Positions 25,404-35,335 of a stretch of DNA of 64,000 nt are shown in pieces. Made by a program: the position numbers and the translations under genes. Within the stretch, counting starts at the first letter, position 1; the number at the start of each line of letters is the position of its first letter. Below the pieces are notes generated by a model, which ran no database searches, had not been told where the DNA came from, and was given only the letters and a program-made list of their open reading frames with translations. Origin of the DNA: Streptomyces pristinaespiralis (GTDB lineage: Bacteria > Actinomycetota > Actinomycetes > Streptomycetales > Streptomycetaceae); the NCBI RefSeq assembly GCF_001278075.1, contig NZ_CP011340.1:7933501-7997500 (forward strand), written 5' to 3'.

Positions 25404-26289
25404 TCCCGGCCCGCAGCTTCTCGAGGATGCGTGCCAGCAGACGTGACACATGCATCTGCGAGATGCCGAGCCGCTCGCCGATCTCCGACTGCGTCAGCTC
25501 CTCGCGGAAGCGCAGCGACAGGATCAGCCTGTCGCGCTCGTCCAGCGTGGCGATGAGGGGCTTGAGCGCTTCGAGGGAGTCGATGATGTCGAAGGCGGGG
25601 TCGTCGATGCCGAGGCGCCTGTTGACGGCGTTGGACGCGTCCTCGTCGTTCACCGTGGCGTCGAGCGACTGCGCCGTGTAGCCGTTGGACGCGCGCTCGC
25701 CCTCCACCACCTCCTCCTCGCTGACGCCGAGGTACGCGGCCAGCTCGGCGGTGGTGGGCCTGCGTCCCAGCCGCTGTTCCAGGACGTCGAGCGCCTTGGC
25801 GAGGTCGATCCGCAGCTCCTGGAGCCGGCGCGGCACACGCACCGACCAGCTGGAGTCCCGGAAGAACCGTTTGATCTCACCGATCACGGTGGGGAGCGCG
25901 AACGAGGCGAACTCGACCTCGCGCTCCAGGTCGAAGCGGTTGATCGCCTTGATCAGACCGATCGTCCCGACCTGGATGATGTCCTCCATCGGTTCGGCCC
26001 GGTTGGCGAACCGGAGCGCCGCGAACTTCACGAGGCTCAGGTTCAGCTCCACCAGCGTGTTGCGGACGTAGGAGTACTCCGGGGTGCCCTCTTCCAGAAC
26101 GGCGAGCCGGGCGAACAGCGTGGTCGACAGCGCGCGGGCGTCCATGGGGCTGACGGCGCGCGGGTCGGGGATCTCGGGGAGGCCGTCGAAAACGGCGCGC
26201 CGCTCCGACGTGAGGCGGGGCTCCGGGCGGCCGGCGGACTCCGGGGTTCCACTGTGGACGGACTGCCGGGTGTGGGTCGAACTGGACAT
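25366..26289 (-). CDS. SigB/SigF/SigG-family sigma factor
   Basis: 307 residues. Region 2 (NLSLVKFAALRFANRAEPMEDIIQVGTIGLIKAINRFDLEREVEFASFALPTVIGEIKRFFRD), region 3 and region 4 (LDERDRLILSLRFREELTQSEIGERLGISQMHVSRLLARILEKLR) are complete, with a 40-residue variable N-terminus. It is flanked on both sides by RsbW-like genes and convergent with the STAS-RsbW pair. Together with the sigma factor at 21542 there are two paralogues within 5 kb. Confidence 0.95.
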   Translation of the reverse strand: MSSSTHTRQSVHSGTPESAGRPEPRLTSERRAVFDGLPEIPDPRAVSPMDARALSTTLFARLAVLEEGTPEYSYVRNTLVELNLSLVKFAALRFANRAEPMEDIIQVGTIGLIKAINRFDLEREVEFASFALPTVIGEIKRFFRDSSWSVRVPRRLQELRIDLAKALDVLEQRLGRRPTTAELAAYLGVSEEEVVEGERASNGYTAQSLDATVNDEDASNAVNRRLGIDDPAFDIIDSLEALKPLIATLDERDRLILSLRFREELTQSEIGERLGISQMHVSRLLARILEKLRAGIMDDSSAVPVRD

Positions 26290-26416
26290 CGCGGCTCCTT
26301 CGACGGGGCGGAGGCCGGCGCTGTCGGATGCAGCGGGACCGTCGGGCGAGCTCTTATGTACCGATGATTCCCCTTCGGGGTGCTTTGAAGCAATCGCTGG
26401 GGGGCACGCGACCCCT

Positions 26417-26839
26417 ATGGAACGGGCTCCTGAACAGCAGATCTCCGTCAGCCGCCGCTTTCCCCTCGACGGTGGCCGGGGCGTGGTGGCCCGGTGCCGC
26501 GACCTGACACGCGAGGCCCTGGACGACTGGTTCGGCCCCTACGGCGCCGCCGGGCGTGTCCGGGCCCAGGACGCACTGCTCCTCGTGTCCGAGGTGGTCA
26601 CCAACGCGTGCACGCACGGTGGCACCCCGTACGAGCTGAGGATCGACCGCGGCCCCGGCCGGATCAGGGTGCAGGTCAGCGACACCGGCGCGGCCCCGCC
26701 GCGCCCCCGGGGCCCGCATCACCCCGCCAGGGCCTCCGGACACGGTCTGTATCTGCTGGATCGCCTGTCCGAGGAGTGGGGATGGGCGCCTCATGGGAGG
26801 GGCAAGGCCGTCTGGTTCGTCGTCACGGTCCCGGACTGA
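26417..26839 (+). CDS. RsbW-like ATP-binding protein
   Basis: 140 residues from ATG 26417; the ribosome site is weak. N-box LLVSEVVTNACTHGG, G1 VQVSDTGAAPP and G2 SGHGLYLLDRLSEEWGW. It resembles the RsbW-like kinase at 24951 (for example RFPLDGGRGVVARCRDLTREALDDW against the corresponding part of that protein), suggesting local duplication. Divergent from the sigma factor gene at 25366-26289. Confidence 0.9.
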   Translation: MERAPEQQISVSRRFPLDGGRGVVARCRDLTREALDDWFGPYGAAGRVRAQDALLLVSEVVTNACTHGGTPYELRIDRGPGRIRVQVSDTGAAPPRPRGPHHPARASGHGLYLLDRLSEEWGWAPHGRGKAVWFVVTVPD

Positions 26840-27003
26840 GCCCCGTCGCCCGAGCGGCCGCAGTTCCCGTCGGGCGATCGTGCGGCCCCGCGCCGGGGTG
26901 TCGTGACAGTGCCCGCGTGCCACAGTGGAGGAGGCCGTGGGCGGCCCCGCTCCGGCGGTGCCCGGGCCACGGCGCCGCACGTCACGACAGCGCGAGGTCT
27001 GCG

Positions 27004-29946
27004 ATGGACGCGTCCAGCAGTACGCCCGAGCCCCGGCGGGGCCGGCCTCCCGCGGAGCTGAGCGAGGAGGGTCTCACCAAGCTGCTGGCCGGGCTCACCG
27101 CCGTGCGCGACGGGGACCTCTCCGTCCGGTTGCCCTACGACTTCGGCCTGCTCGGCGAGATCGCCGCGATCTACAACGGGATGGTGGACCAGCTCTCCCT
27201 CGTCACCTCCGAGGTCACGAGGGTCGCCCGGGAGGTCGGCGGACAGGGCCTGCTCGGCGGCCAGGCCCGGGAGCCGCAGGTCAAGGGCGTGTGGTGGGAG
27301 CTCACCTCCGGCGTCAACACCATGGCGGACAACCTCACCTCGCAGGTCCGCTCCATCGCGCAGGTCGCCACCGCCGTGGCCCGCGGCGACCTCACTCAGA
27401 AGATCAAGGTCGACGCGCGGGGCGAGATCCTGGAGCTCAAGGAGACCATCAACACGATGGTCGACCGGCTCTCCTCGTTCGCGGAAGAGGTGTCCAGGGT
27501 GGCCCGCGAGGTCGGGACCGACGGGAACCTCGGCGGCCAGGCCACCGTTCGCGGAGTCTCCGGCACCTGGAAGGACCTCACCGACAACGTCAACTCGATG
27601 GCGAACAACCTCACCAACCAGGTCCGCAACATCGCCCAGGTCACCACCGCGGTCGCCCGCGGCGACCTGACCAGAAGGATCGACGTCGACGCGCGGGGCG
27701 AGATCCTCGAGCTGAAGACCACCATCAACACGATGGTCGACCAGCTCTCCTCGTTCGCGGCCGAGGTCACCAGGGTGGCCCGCGAGGTCGGCAGCGAAGG
27801 GCGACTGGGCGGGCAGGCCGAGGTCGAGGGCGTCTCCGGCACCTGGAAGCGGCTCACCGAGAACGTCAACGAACTCGCCGGGAACCTGACCCGCCAGGTG
27901 CGCGCCATCGCCGAGGTGACCAGCGCGGTCGCCGAGGGGGACCTCACCCGTTCCATCACCGTCGACGCGCCCGGCGAGGTCGGCGACCTCAAGGACAACA
28001 TCAACGCCATGGTCGAGTCGCTGCGGGCGACGATCCGGGCCAACGAGGAACAGGACTGGCTCAAGACCAACCTCGCCCGGATCTCCGGCCTCATGCAGGG
28101 CACCAGGAGCCTGACCACGCTGGCCGAGCTGATCATGGACGAGGTGCCGCCCCTGGTCCGCGCCCAGTACGGCGGATTCTTCCTCGCGCAGGAGGGCGAA
28201 GAGGGGACCGACCTCGTCATGACCGCCGCGTACGGGGCCCCGGACGGCCGGGCCGACCGGGGCAGCCGTATCCCGCTCGGCCGGTCGCTGGTGGGACAGG
28301 CCGCCCGCAGCAGGCGCACGATCGAGGTCGACGACCTGCCGCCGGGCTACGCGACCGTCTTCTCCGGCACCGGCCGGACCGACCCGAGCCACCTCGTCGT
28401 GCTGCCCGTCGTCCTCGAGGACCAGCTGCTGGGCGTCGTCGAACTCGCCGCCGTGCAGCCCCTGACGGTCGTCCACCGGGACTTCCTCGACCAGTTCATC
28501 GAGTCGGTCGGCGTCAACGTCAGCTCGCTGATCGCCAACACCCGGACCGACGAACTGCTCGACAGGTCCCAGCGGCTGACCGCGGAACTCAGCAACCGCT
28601 CCCGGGAACTGCAGGCACGCCAGGAGGAGTTGCAGCGCTCCAACGCCGAACTCAAGGAGAAGGCGGCCCTGCTCGCCGACCGCAACCGCGACATCGAACG
28701 CAAGAACCTGGAGATCGAACAGGCCCGCCAGGAGCTTGAGGCCCGCGCCCAGCAGCTGTCCCGGACCTCGATGTACAAGTCCGAGTTCCTGGCCAACATG
28801 AGCCACGAGCTGCGCACACCGCTCAACAGCCTGCTGATCCTCGCGCAGTTGCTCGCACAGAACCTCGAGGGAAACCTCACCGAGAAGCAGGTGGACTACG
28901 CCGAGGTCATCCACTCCGCGGGCTCCGACCTGCTCCAGCTGATCAACGACATCCTCGACCTGTCCAAGGTCGAGGCCGGCAAGATGCCCGTCCACCCCGC
29001 GGCCTTCCCGCTCAGCGGACTCATGGAGCACGTCGAGGCCACGTTCCGGCCCGTGGCGACCGAACGTGAACTCGCCTTCGAGGCCGTGACGGAGCCGGAC
29101 GCGCCGCAGTGGCTGACCACCGACGAGTCGAGGCTCCGCCAGGTGCTGCGCAACCTGCTGTCGAACGCGCTGAAGTTCACCGACCAGGGGAGGGTCGAAC
29201 TGCGGGTCGCCGTCGCGGGCGAGGAAGAGGTGCCCTCCTCGCTGCGTGACTCCGGGCCCGTCGTCGCCTTCCGCGTCGTCGACACCGGCATCGGCATCCC
29301 GGCCGACCGGCTGGAGAGCATGTTCGGCGCCTTCCAGCAGGGCGACGGAACCACCTCCCGCCACTACGGCGGCACCGGTCTCGGGCTGTCGATCAGCCGG
29401 GAGGTCGCCCGGCTGCTCGGCGGCACCATCGAGGCGCAGAGCACCCTCGGACGCGGCAGCTGCTTCACTCTGTACCTCCCGGTCCACCGCCGCGGTTCCA
29501 CCCAGGCGGAGCCGGGCGAGGCGAACGGCGGACCGGGCGGCGCCGGCACCCGGCCGGCCGCGCCGGTGAGGGACCGTACGGTCCTGGTCGTCGACGACGA
29601 CACGCGCAACGTCTTCGCGCTCACCGAACTCCTCGAGCACGAAGGCGTGCACGTCATCACGGCGGACAACGGCAGGACCGGCATCGAGCTGGTGCGGACC
29701 CGGCACGACATCGGTCTTGTCGTGATGGACGTGATGATGGCGGGGACCGACGGCTACTCCGCGATGCAGGCGATCAGGAAACTGCCGCACGCCGCCGACG
29801 TGCCCATCATCGTCGTCACCGCGAAGGCGATGGCGGGCGACCGGGCGGAGGCGCTGGCCGCGGGAGCGGACGACTACGTGTCCAAGCCGGTCGACACCGA
29901 CCGGCTCGTGGCGAAGATCCGGCTCTGGCTGGAACAGGGCCGCTGA
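27004..29946 (+). CDS. Hybrid histidine kinase with HAMP-repeat array (Nik1/group III type)
   Basis: 980 residues from ATG 27004 (GAGG upstream). Four HAMP-like units (about residues 25-70, 110-160, 200-255, 290-345) repeat VARGDLT and INTMVD motifs and alternate with VAREVG(S/T)-G-LGGQA linkers. A GAF domain (365-520), a coiled coil (535-595), HisKA with His601 in MSHELRTPL, and HATPase ([22 protein letters not shown]) follow. A receiver domain carries Asp909 in LVVMDVMM. No membrane segment, so it is cytosolic. Poly-HAMP kinases sense osmotic or envelope stress in fungi; the bacterial signal is unknown. The receiver is terminal, so a downstream phosphotransfer protein or direct partner is needed. 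Confidence 0.93.
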   Translation: MDASSSTPEPRRGRPPAELSEEGLTKLLAGLTAVRDGDLSVRLPYDFGLLGEIAAIYNGMVDQLSLVTSEVTRVAREVGGQGLLGGQAREPQVKGVWWELTSGVNTMADNLTSQVRSIAQVATAVARGDLTQKIKVDARGEILELKETINTMVDRLSSFAEEVSRVAREVGTDGNLGGQATVRGVSGTWKDLTDNVNSMANNLTNQVRNIAQVTTAVARGDLTRRIDVDARGEILELKTTINTMVDQLSSFAAEVTRVAREVGSEGRLGGQAEVEGVSGTWKRLTENVNELAGNLTRQVRAIAEVTSAVAEGDLTRSITVDAPGEVGDLKDNINAMVESLRATIRANEEQDWLKTNLARISGLMQGTRSLTTLAELIMDEVPPLVRAQYGGFFLAQEGEEGTDLVMTAAYGAPDGRADRGSRIPLGRSLVGQAARSRRTIEVDDLPPGYATVFSGTGRTDPSHLVVLPVVLEDQLLGVVELAAVQPLTVVHRDFLDQFIESVGVNVSSLIANTRTDELLDRSQRLTAELSNRSRELQARQEELQRSNAELKEKAALLADRNRDIERKNLEIEQARQELEARAQQLSRTSMYKSEFLANMSHELRTPLNSLLILAQLLAQNLEGNLTEKQVDYAEVIHSAGSDLLQLINDILDLSKVEAGKMPVHPAAFPLSGLMEHVEATFRPVATERELAFEAVTEPDAPQWLTTDESRLRQVLRNLLSNALKFTDQGRVELRVAVAGEEEVPSSLRDSGPVVAFRVVDTGIGIPADRLESMFGAFQQGDGTTSRHYGGTGLGLSISREVARLLGGTIEAQSTLGRGSCFTLYLPVHRRGSTQAEPGEANGGPGGAGTRPAAPVRDRTVLVVDDDTRNVFALTELLEHEGVHVITADNGRTGIELVRTRHDIGLVVMDVMMAGTDGYSAMQAIRKLPHAADVPIIVVTAKAMAGDRAEALAAGADDYVSKPVDTDRLVAKIRLWLEQGR

Positions 29947-29988
29947 CCGGGCCGCCCCGCGGCTGCCCCGGATCCCATGGCGGAGACC

Positions 29989-32295
29989 TCAGCCGACGCG
30001 CACCGCGATCAGACTGGTGTCGTCGTCCGTGTCCCCGGTCGCGTCCCGCAGCAATTGGTCCACCTGCTCGTCGACCTGACGTGCCGTGAGCTTCTCGGCC
30101 GTGCGACGCAGCGCGGCCAAGCCCTCGTCGAGGCCGTCGTGGCGGCGCTCGATCAATCCGTCGGTGAAGAGCAGCAGGGTGTCCCCCCGGCGCAGCTGCG
30201 TCGTCGCCTCCTGGTAGACGGGGGCGTGCGTCGCGCCGAGCAGGATGTCCCGCGGGGGCTCCAGCAGCCGGGCCGTGCCGTGACGCAGCAGCAGGATCGG
30301 CAGGTGGCCGGCGCTCGCCCAGCGCAGCGTCCGGTCGCCCGGGTCGTACAGCGCGCACAGCGCCGTGGCCGTGGGGTGCCCGGCGGTGTGCAGGGTGACG
30401 TCGTTCAGCCAGGCCATCAGCCGGGCGGGGGAGCGGCCGGTGAACGCCAGGCCGCGCAGCGCGTTGCGCAGGGCGATCATGCCGGTGGCCGCGTCGATGC
30501 CGTGGCCCGCGATGTCGCCGACCGCCATCAGCACCTTTCCGTCGGGCAGCGGCAGGATGTCGTACCAGTCGCCGCCGACGCGGTACTCCTGCGCCGCCGG
30601 ACGGTAGCGGGCCGCCACGCTCAGCCCCGGCAGTTTCGTCAGCGACGGCATCTCGGGGACGATCGCCTGCTGGAGCTGGAGCACCAGCCGGTGGCGCAGC
30701 GTCGCCTGCGCCCGCACGGCCGTGAGCTGGTCGAACGTCGCCGTCAGCGCGACCTCCGTGTGGTACTCGGCCGAGATGTCCTGGTAGACGCCGGTGATCC
30801 CGCACAGGTCCGCCCCGTCCAGCAACGGCTCGGCGGCGATCCGCACATGGCGCAGCCCGCCGTCGCGGCGCACCACGCGGACGACGGCCGCCGCGCCCTT
30901 GCGCCGCTCGACCAGGTCGGAGAGCAGTTCGCGCAGGCCGGCCGAATCGTCCGGGTGCACACGCGGCTCCAGCTCGGTCAGCGGGACCGGCGCCGAGCCG
31001 AAAGGCATACCGAAGATCGCGTACGTCTGCTCCGTCCAGGTCGACCGGCCGGAGCCGAAGTCGTCCTCGAAGAGCGCCAGGCCCTGGAGCCGGCCGACGG
31101 CCCGTCCGCCGGCCGTGCGGTGGTCGCTCCGGGTGTGCCACAGCACGACGGTGCGGTCGTCGCCCGCCGGCAGCACCCGTACGTCCACCAGCGGCGCGGG
31201 CGCGTCGAGCCTGTGCTCGGCGGGCAGCCGCGCGGCCCGCTGCGGGGTGCTCGCGTGCCGGGCCCGCCGTGACATGGCCTCGAGATCGACGTGGAGCAGC
31301 GGGAACGCGGCCTCCACGGGCCGGCCCACCGCACGGTGGGAGCCGCCCAGCGCGTCACCGGCCGGACCGTTCACATGCTCGACGAGCAGGGCACCGGTCC
31401 CCGGCTCACGGCACAGGATCATCGCCGGATGGGCCAGCGCGTCCAGCAGGTCGTCCAGGACGGGCTGCTCGGACGGCGTCACCTCCTCGGCCGCCAGCAC
31501 CCGCGCCGCGACCTCGACCAGGCCCGTGAGCGCGCCGCGCAGTGAGCCGGTCAGATCGGCGGCGGCGGGCCAGACGGCGAGCGCCAGGCCGACGGTCCTG
31601 CCGCGCAACCGGAGCGGGAACAGCGCGCGGGCCGCTTCCTCAGAGGGGCCGGGCAGCATCTCGCCCGGGGGCAGGCCCGTCGGCAGCCACACGGGCGCTC
31701 CGTCGGTGAAGGCGGCACGGACCGGTGCGGGAGCGGCCGGGGGGATCCACTGCCACTGCGAGGCCTCGAGGGCGCTCACCCCCGCGTGACCCGCGAGCCG
31801 GAGGCATCCGGACGCGGTCAGCCGCCACAGCCACAGCGCCTCCGCACCGAGCGGCCGCAGCCCGCCCTCCAGCAACGTGTCCGCGCCCCTGGACACGGTG
31901 GCGGCGGCCTCGGCGGCCGTGACCACCCGGCGCAGCCGGCGCGCCTCTTCCTGCGGCGGGACGCCGTCGCCCGGGGCGCCGTCGGGCCCGGCAGCCGTCG
32001 ACCCGGGCGCTGTGACGGCGATGGTTCCGGCGACGCCGTTCACGATGTCCGCGGCGATGTCCTCGCGGCTCAGCGAGGCCGACTCGGCGAGACGGGCGAG
32101 ATGTTCGCCGGCCTCCGACGGGGCCACCCGCAACTGGGCGGCGAGGATCCCGGTGGCCAGGTCGGTCAGGTGACGCCGGGACAGTTCCTCGCGGAGCGCG
32201 GCGTTCTCCTCGCCGAGGCGGTGGACGAACGCCGCCTCCTCGCGCCGCCCGCCGCCCGCGGGTCCTTCGGCAGGCAGGACCACGACCACTCCCAT
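29989..32295 (-). CDS. ANTAR-GAF-PAS-SpoIIE (PP2C) phosphatase
   Basis: 768 residues. An ANTAR-like helical unit opens the protein (about 25-85: LREELSRRHLTDLATGILAAQLRVAPSEAGEHLARLAE). A GAF-like region (about 125-265), a degenerate PAS (275-390) and a PAS_3-type domain (about 405-515: WTEQTYAIFGMPFGSAPVPL, VHPDDSAGLRELL) follow, then a PP2C domain with VGGDWYDILPL, VGDIAGHGIDAA, ASAGHLPILLL, LFTDGLIE and DDTSLIAVRV. An ANTAR unit before the sensors of a phosphatase is unusual. The role is probably activation of STAS antagonists in response to an intracellular cue. Confidence 0.9.
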   Translation of the reverse strand: MGVVVVLPAEGPAGGGRREEAAFVHRLGEENAALREELSRRHLTDLATGILAAQLRVAPSEAGEHLARLAESASLSREDIAADIVNGVAGTIAVTAPGSTAAGPDGAPGDGVPPQEEARRLRRVVTAAEAAATVSRGADTLLEGGLRPLGAEALWLWRLTASGCLRLAGHAGVSALEASQWQWIPPAAPAPVRAAFTDGAPVWLPTGLPPGEMLPGPSEEAARALFPLRLRGRTVGLALAVWPAAADLTGSLRGALTGLVEVAARVLAAEEVTPSEQPVLDDLLDALAHPAMILCREPGTGALLVEHVNGPAGDALGGSHRAVGRPVEAAFPLLHVDLEAMSRRARHASTPQRAARLPAEHRLDAPAPLVDVRVLPAGDDRTVVLWHTRSDHRTAGGRAVGRLQGLALFEDDFGSGRSTWTEQTYAIFGMPFGSAPVPLTELEPRVHPDDSAGLRELLSDLVERRKGAAAVVRVVRRDGGLRHVRIAAEPLLDGADLCGITGVYQDISAEYHTEVALTATFDQLTAVRAQATLRHRLVLQLQQAIVPEMPSLTKLPGLSVAARYRPAAQEYRVGGDWYDILPLPDGKVLMAVGDIAGHGIDAATGMIALRNALRGLAFTGRSPARLMAWLNDVTLHTAGHPTATALCALYDPGDRTLRWASAGHLPILLLRHGTARLLEPPRDILLGATHAPVYQEATTQLRRGDTLLLFTDGLIERRHDGLDEGLAALRRTAEKLTARQVDEQVDQLLRDATGDTDDDTSLIAVRVG

Positions 32296-32416
32296 CTCGA
32301 GCGGCAGTGCGACCAGACCAGCGGGTGATCGCGCCCGGTCCGGATTTTACGCGCGCTCCCCGGACCCGGCAGAAGTCGTCCGCCCGCCCTCGCGGCCGGT
32401 TCCGGCCTGCTGCCGG

Positions 32417-32441
32417 AATGTCCCCACGGGCGTCGGGTACA
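32417..32441 (+). promoter_or_regulatory. SigB-type promoter candidate for the Rho_N-like gene
   Basis: GAAT (32417-32420), 15 nt, GGGTAC (32436-32441), about 120 nt upstream of ATG 32562. Confidence 0.5.
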
Positions 32442-32561
32442 CGCACTACCCGATCGGCCGCGCCCCGAGTCGCGGCGATTGCGGCCCAACAGGGCGCGGC
32501 GCACGGTGGAGGGGTCGGTTTCCCGTCCCCGGTCACAAGGTCCGGTCGCTAAGGAGTGGTC

Positions 32562-32885
32562 ATGCCACGCGGTTCGAGTCCCAAGAGGGAACGGCAGTAC
32601 GAGCACATCAAGGAGGGGGCCGAGGAACGCGGAGCGAGCGAGAAGCGCGCCAAGGAGATGGCCGCGCGCACGGTCAACAAGGAGCGTGCCCGCTCGGGCG
32701 AGTCCAAGAGCGCGAGCAAGACCTCCACCCAGGACATGTCGTCCTCCCGCCGTGGCGGCAAGCGCTCGCACAGCGGCTCGGAAGGCCCCACGTACGACCA
32801 GTTGTACACGGAGGCGCAGCGCCGCAACGTGCACGGTCGCTCTTCCATGAACAAGGAGGAGCTCAAGCGGTCACTGGGCAAGTGA
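32562..32885 (+). CDS. Basic Rho_N-like small protein ('plasmid stabilization' annotation group)
   Basis: 107 residues; ATG 32562 has AAGGAG 5 nt upstream. Highly charged and low-complexity in the middle (SGESKSASKTSTQDMSSS). The C-terminal YDQLYTEAQRRNVHGRSSMNKEELKRSL resembles the SAP-like Rho N-terminal motif, which binds nucleic acid. Streptomyces homologues are often called plasmid stabilization proteins without evidence. The SigB-type site and the strong terminator show a monocistronic, probably stress-induced gene. Confidence 0.8.
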   Translation: MPRGSSPKRERQYEHIKEGAEERGASEKRAKEMAARTVNKERARSGESKSASKTSTQDMSSSRRGGKRSHSGSEGPTYDQLYTEAQRRNVHGRSSMNKEELKRSLGK

Positions 32886-32893
32886 CCGGCCGG

Positions 32894-32939
32894 TGCGGAT
32901 GCCGGGCGCCACGGGAGGCCGCGGCGCCCGGCATCCGCA
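32894..32939 (+). terminator. Terminator after the Rho_N-like gene
   Basis: A perfect 17-bp stem (TGCGGATGCCGGGCGCC and complement) with a 12-nt loop, 8 nt after the stop codon. Confidence 0.8.
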
Positions 32940-33049
32940 TGTCCGAAGCCATCCGCACGTCCGGAGCCCGGCCACCGAAGTTGGTTCACCACGTCCCGTC
33001 CCGGCCCCGCTGGGCCCCGCTGACCGTCGGCCGCGTGCCCGGGACGTAT

Positions 33050-33087
33050 CAGGGGTGTGACCGGGATACGCGCCAAGGGGGCAACGG
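33050..33087 (+). repeat. Left copy of a 38-bp inverted repeat
   Basis: Matches the minus strand of 35401-35438 at 34 of 38 positions, beginning CAGGGGTGTG and containing GATACGCGCCAA. It ends GGGGGCAACGG directly before an ATG (33088) opening a 5-codon frame. Together the copies bracket the SGNH-cupin-AraC module. Confidence 0.85.
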
Positions 33088-33176
33088 GATGATCTTGAAG
33101 CCCTGATCTGCTCGGATTCACGTGCGGCGGCGTGCAACGGGGTCGCGTTCGGCGACGTGCCGGGCGCGGGAACCAG

Positions 33177-33896
33177 CTACGCGCTCTGGGTCAGCAGACC
33201 GGCGTCGATGACCTCGGCGACAAGGGTGGCGCCGCGGCTGTTCTGGTGGATGTGGTCGGTCGTGAGCACGAGACCTCGCCGCCGCGAGATCGTGTCGAGG
33301 CTGCGGCGCAGCACTGCGTGCTGGACGAGGACGCCGACGACCGCTGCGGGCGTCACCTCCCGGTATGAAATCGGCGGCGGGTCCGCTTGGCGCAGTTCCT
33401 CGATCTGGCGTTCGTGGAGCGGAAGATAGGCCACCTCGTTGGTGGCGGCGACCTCGGCGATCATCCGGCTGTACGCCTGCGATGCCTGTGTCGCTGCTCC
33501 GTCGAGTTGTTGGCCGAGTACCGGTAGCGACAGCAGACCGATCGTCGCGTCGGTCTCCGCTCGCAGCCGTGCGACGACGGCTCCCAGGCACTGTTGGAAC
33601 CAGCCGGCCGACGGGCGATCGGGGAGCTGTTTGCGCTTCATGGCCTGCTCGACTGGGTAGCCGGCAAGGCTCGCCCGGGCGTCGTTGGTCCCGATCAGCA
33701 CGGTGATCACATCGGGTGGGTTCGCGACGACGGCGTCGAGGCGCTGCAAGAGGTTGTAGGCGAAGTCGCCGTTGACGCCGAAACGGGCGAGTCGCACGTC
33801 GCCGGGAGGGTGGCGTCGTCCGAGAAGTTCCAGGTAGTCGACGCTGAACTGCGCGCGGGTGAGGCTGTCGCCGAGGCACGCGACGCGTGTCGTCAC
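33177..33896 (-). CDS. SGNH/GDSL hydrolase
   Basis: 239 residues from GTG 33896 with GGAGGA upstream. Block I CLGDSLT has the nucleophile Ser11, block III is LIGTNDARAS, and block V DHIHQNSRG carries the Asp-His pair. No signal peptide, so it is an intracellular esterase/lipase-like enzyme. Its GTG overlaps the TGA of the cupin gene, so the two are translationally coupled. GC is lower than in neighbouring genes, consistent with acquisition of the module. Confidence 0.88.
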   Translation of the reverse strand: MTTRVACLGDSLTRAQFSVDYLELLGRRHPPGDVRLARFGVNGDFAYNLLQRLDAVVANPPDVITVLIGTNDARASLAGYPVEQAMKRKQLPDRPSAGWFQQCLGAVVARLRAETDATIGLLSLPVLGQQLDGAATQASQAYSRMIAEVAATNEVAYLPLHERQIEELRQADPPPISYREVTPAAVVGVLVQHAVLRRSLDTISRRRGLVLTTDHIHQNSRGATLVAEVIDAGLLTQSA

Positions 33897-34363
33897 GGCG
33901 CTTCCTCCGGGCTGGGCGTGTCGGCGCGATCGGTCGGACGGGGTTCGGTCCGAGGGCGGTGGTCGGTGCCGAGACCCGCGGTGACGGACAGGATGGACGA
34001 CGGCCCCTCCATGTCGACCACGTGCCACACCCCGGCCGGGTTGATGGTGGCCTCGCACGGCCCGAGCAGCACGCGGTCGCGCACCCCGTCCACGTCACGG
34101 GTGACCGTCACCGACCCGCTGAGGCAGACGACCAGTTCGTCGCCCGCAGGGTGCTGCTCCCAGTGGTCGCCGGGCCCGTCGCCGTCGAAGATCATCACCA
34201 TCCGGCCCTCGGCGCCGTCTGCCGCGACCGCGGCGCTGTAGGCCTGGAGCACCTCCGGGTCCCAGGCGAAGCCCTCGACGGGTTTCGCTCTCGATCCCAG
34301 TCCGAGGTGCACGGGGGTGGTCCGCAGATCCATGGCATTGCGTTCGTGGTTGACGAGTCTCAT
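33893..34363 (-). CDS. Cupin-domain protein
   Basis: 156 residues from ATG 34363; an alternative ATG at 34333 would drop 10 residues, and neither has a strong ribosome site. Cupin motif 1 is approximated by GDHWEQHPAGDELVVCLSGSV and motif 2 by GPCEATINPAGVWHVVDM, with His and Glu in usual ligand places. Small single cupins of this kind are isomerases, dioxygenases or sensors. Between an AraC regulator and a hydrolase it may bind the module's substrate. Confidence 0.82.
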   Translation of the reverse strand: MRLVNHERNAMDLRTTPVHLGLGSRAKPVEGFAWDPEVLQAYSAAVAADGAEGRMVMIFDGDGPGDHWEQHPAGDELVVCLSGSVTVTRDVDGVRDRVLLGPCEATINPAGVWHVVDMEGPSSILSVTAGLGTDHRPRTEPRPTDRADTPSPEEAP

Positions 34364-34445
34364 GCAGACGATCGTCCACGACAGCGATCGGGCGGTCTTG
34401 AAGAAAAGGGAAGAGAAGCCGACGCGAAGGGCGGCCGGCCGGCGG

Positions 34446-35282
34446 CTACCCGGCTCCGAGGAGGACTTCGCCGCGACGCCAGGCCGTCGGCGATCGGCCC
34501 GTGAACTCGCGCCAGTCCCGAACGAGATGGGCCTGGTCGGCATAGCCGGAGACGGTTGCCACATCGCCCCACGGGAGCGGGTCCCGCGCAGCCGCCAGTT
34601 CGTGCGCGTGCTCGAAGCGCAGGACTCGGGCGACGGTCTTCGGCGACAGGCCCATCTCACCGCGAAATCGCTCGGTGAGGTACCGACGGCTCCAGCCGAG
34701 TTCCGCGGCGACCGCACCAACCTGGACGCAACCCCGCGCGGCGACGAGGCGGCGCCATGCCTCGGCCACCTCGGGGCGCACCCAGCGCACATGGTCGCCG
34801 CAGGCGCCACGGCCGACAGCTCGGAGGAGCAATTCGTCCAGCGCGGTGAACCGTGCCGCCCATGTTGTCGCCGATCGGAGCCGGTCCACCAGCTCGACGG
34901 CAAGGGCTCCGAGAAGCTCGTCGAGCGGGACCAGCCGGTGGGCGAGCTCGGCGGCGGGCATGCCGTAGATGGCCCGGGCCCCGAGCGGTGTCAGCGATAT
35001 CTGGACACCTTGCTGGCGTCCGTCGTGGTGAATCGCGACGGACCGGCACATCAGACCGCCGGCCACGCTGCCGAATCGGGTGACCGGTGACCCGTCGTCA
35101 ACGCCCGCCGCCACCTCCAAAGGATCTGACAGGCTGATCACCGCAGTGAGCGCGCGGCTCGGCGGGCCGCAGTGCACCCCCGTCGGGAGCCCGCGGAGAT
35201 CGAAGCCGACATACGAGTCGACGTACTCCCGCAAGACCGGCGCCGGACGTGCACCGATCCCGGTGGCCGTGTGGTCCTCCAT
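34446..35282 (-). CDS. AraC-family transcriptional regulator
   Basis: 278 residues. N-terminal effector region (LREYVDSYVGFDLRGLPTGVHCGPPSRALTAVISL) of the DUF6597 type and a C-terminal double HTH (GCVQVGAVAAELGWSRRYLTERFRGEMGLSPKTVARVLRFEHA and WGDVATVSGYADQAHLVRDWREFTGRSPTAWRR). First gene of the minus-strand module and its likely regulator; a 20-bp palindrome lies 34 nt upstream of its start. Confidence 0.92.
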   Translation of the reverse strand: MEDHTATGIGARPAPVLREYVDSYVGFDLRGLPTGVHCGPPSRALTAVISLSDPLEVAAGVDDGSPVTRFGSVAGGLMCRSVAIHHDGRQQGVQISLTPLGARAIYGMPAAELAHRLVPLDELLGALAVELVDRLRSATTWAARFTALDELLLRAVGRGACGDHVRWVRPEVAEAWRRLVAARGCVQVGAVAAELGWSRRYLTERFRGEMGLSPKTVARVLRFEHAHELAAARDPLPWGDVATVSGYADQAHLVRDWREFTGRSPTAWRRGEVLLGAG

Positions 35283-35315
35283 TTTCGTCAGTGTACGAGC
35301 CGCCCAGCCCAGGAA

Positions 35316-35335
35316 GATCAGTCCAAGGACTGATC
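35316..35335. promoter_or_regulatory. 20-bp dyad upstream of the AraC gene
   Basis: GATCAGTCCAAGGACTGATC has perfect 9-bp arms around AA, 34 nt upstream of ATG 35282. Candidate operator, or a small hairpin in the AraC leader. Confidence 0.6.

Noticed and set aside
26791..29790. Minus-strand ORF of 999 codons opposite the hybrid kinase
   Set aside because: It is the shadow of a GC3-biased gene: composition is Val/Gly/Asp/Arg repeats with no domain, while the plus strand carries the kinase motifs.
32569..32585. GGTTCGAGTCCC resembling a tRNA T-loop
   Set aside because: It is codons 3-6 of a gene with a good ribosome site, and no acceptor or anticodon arms can be found around it.
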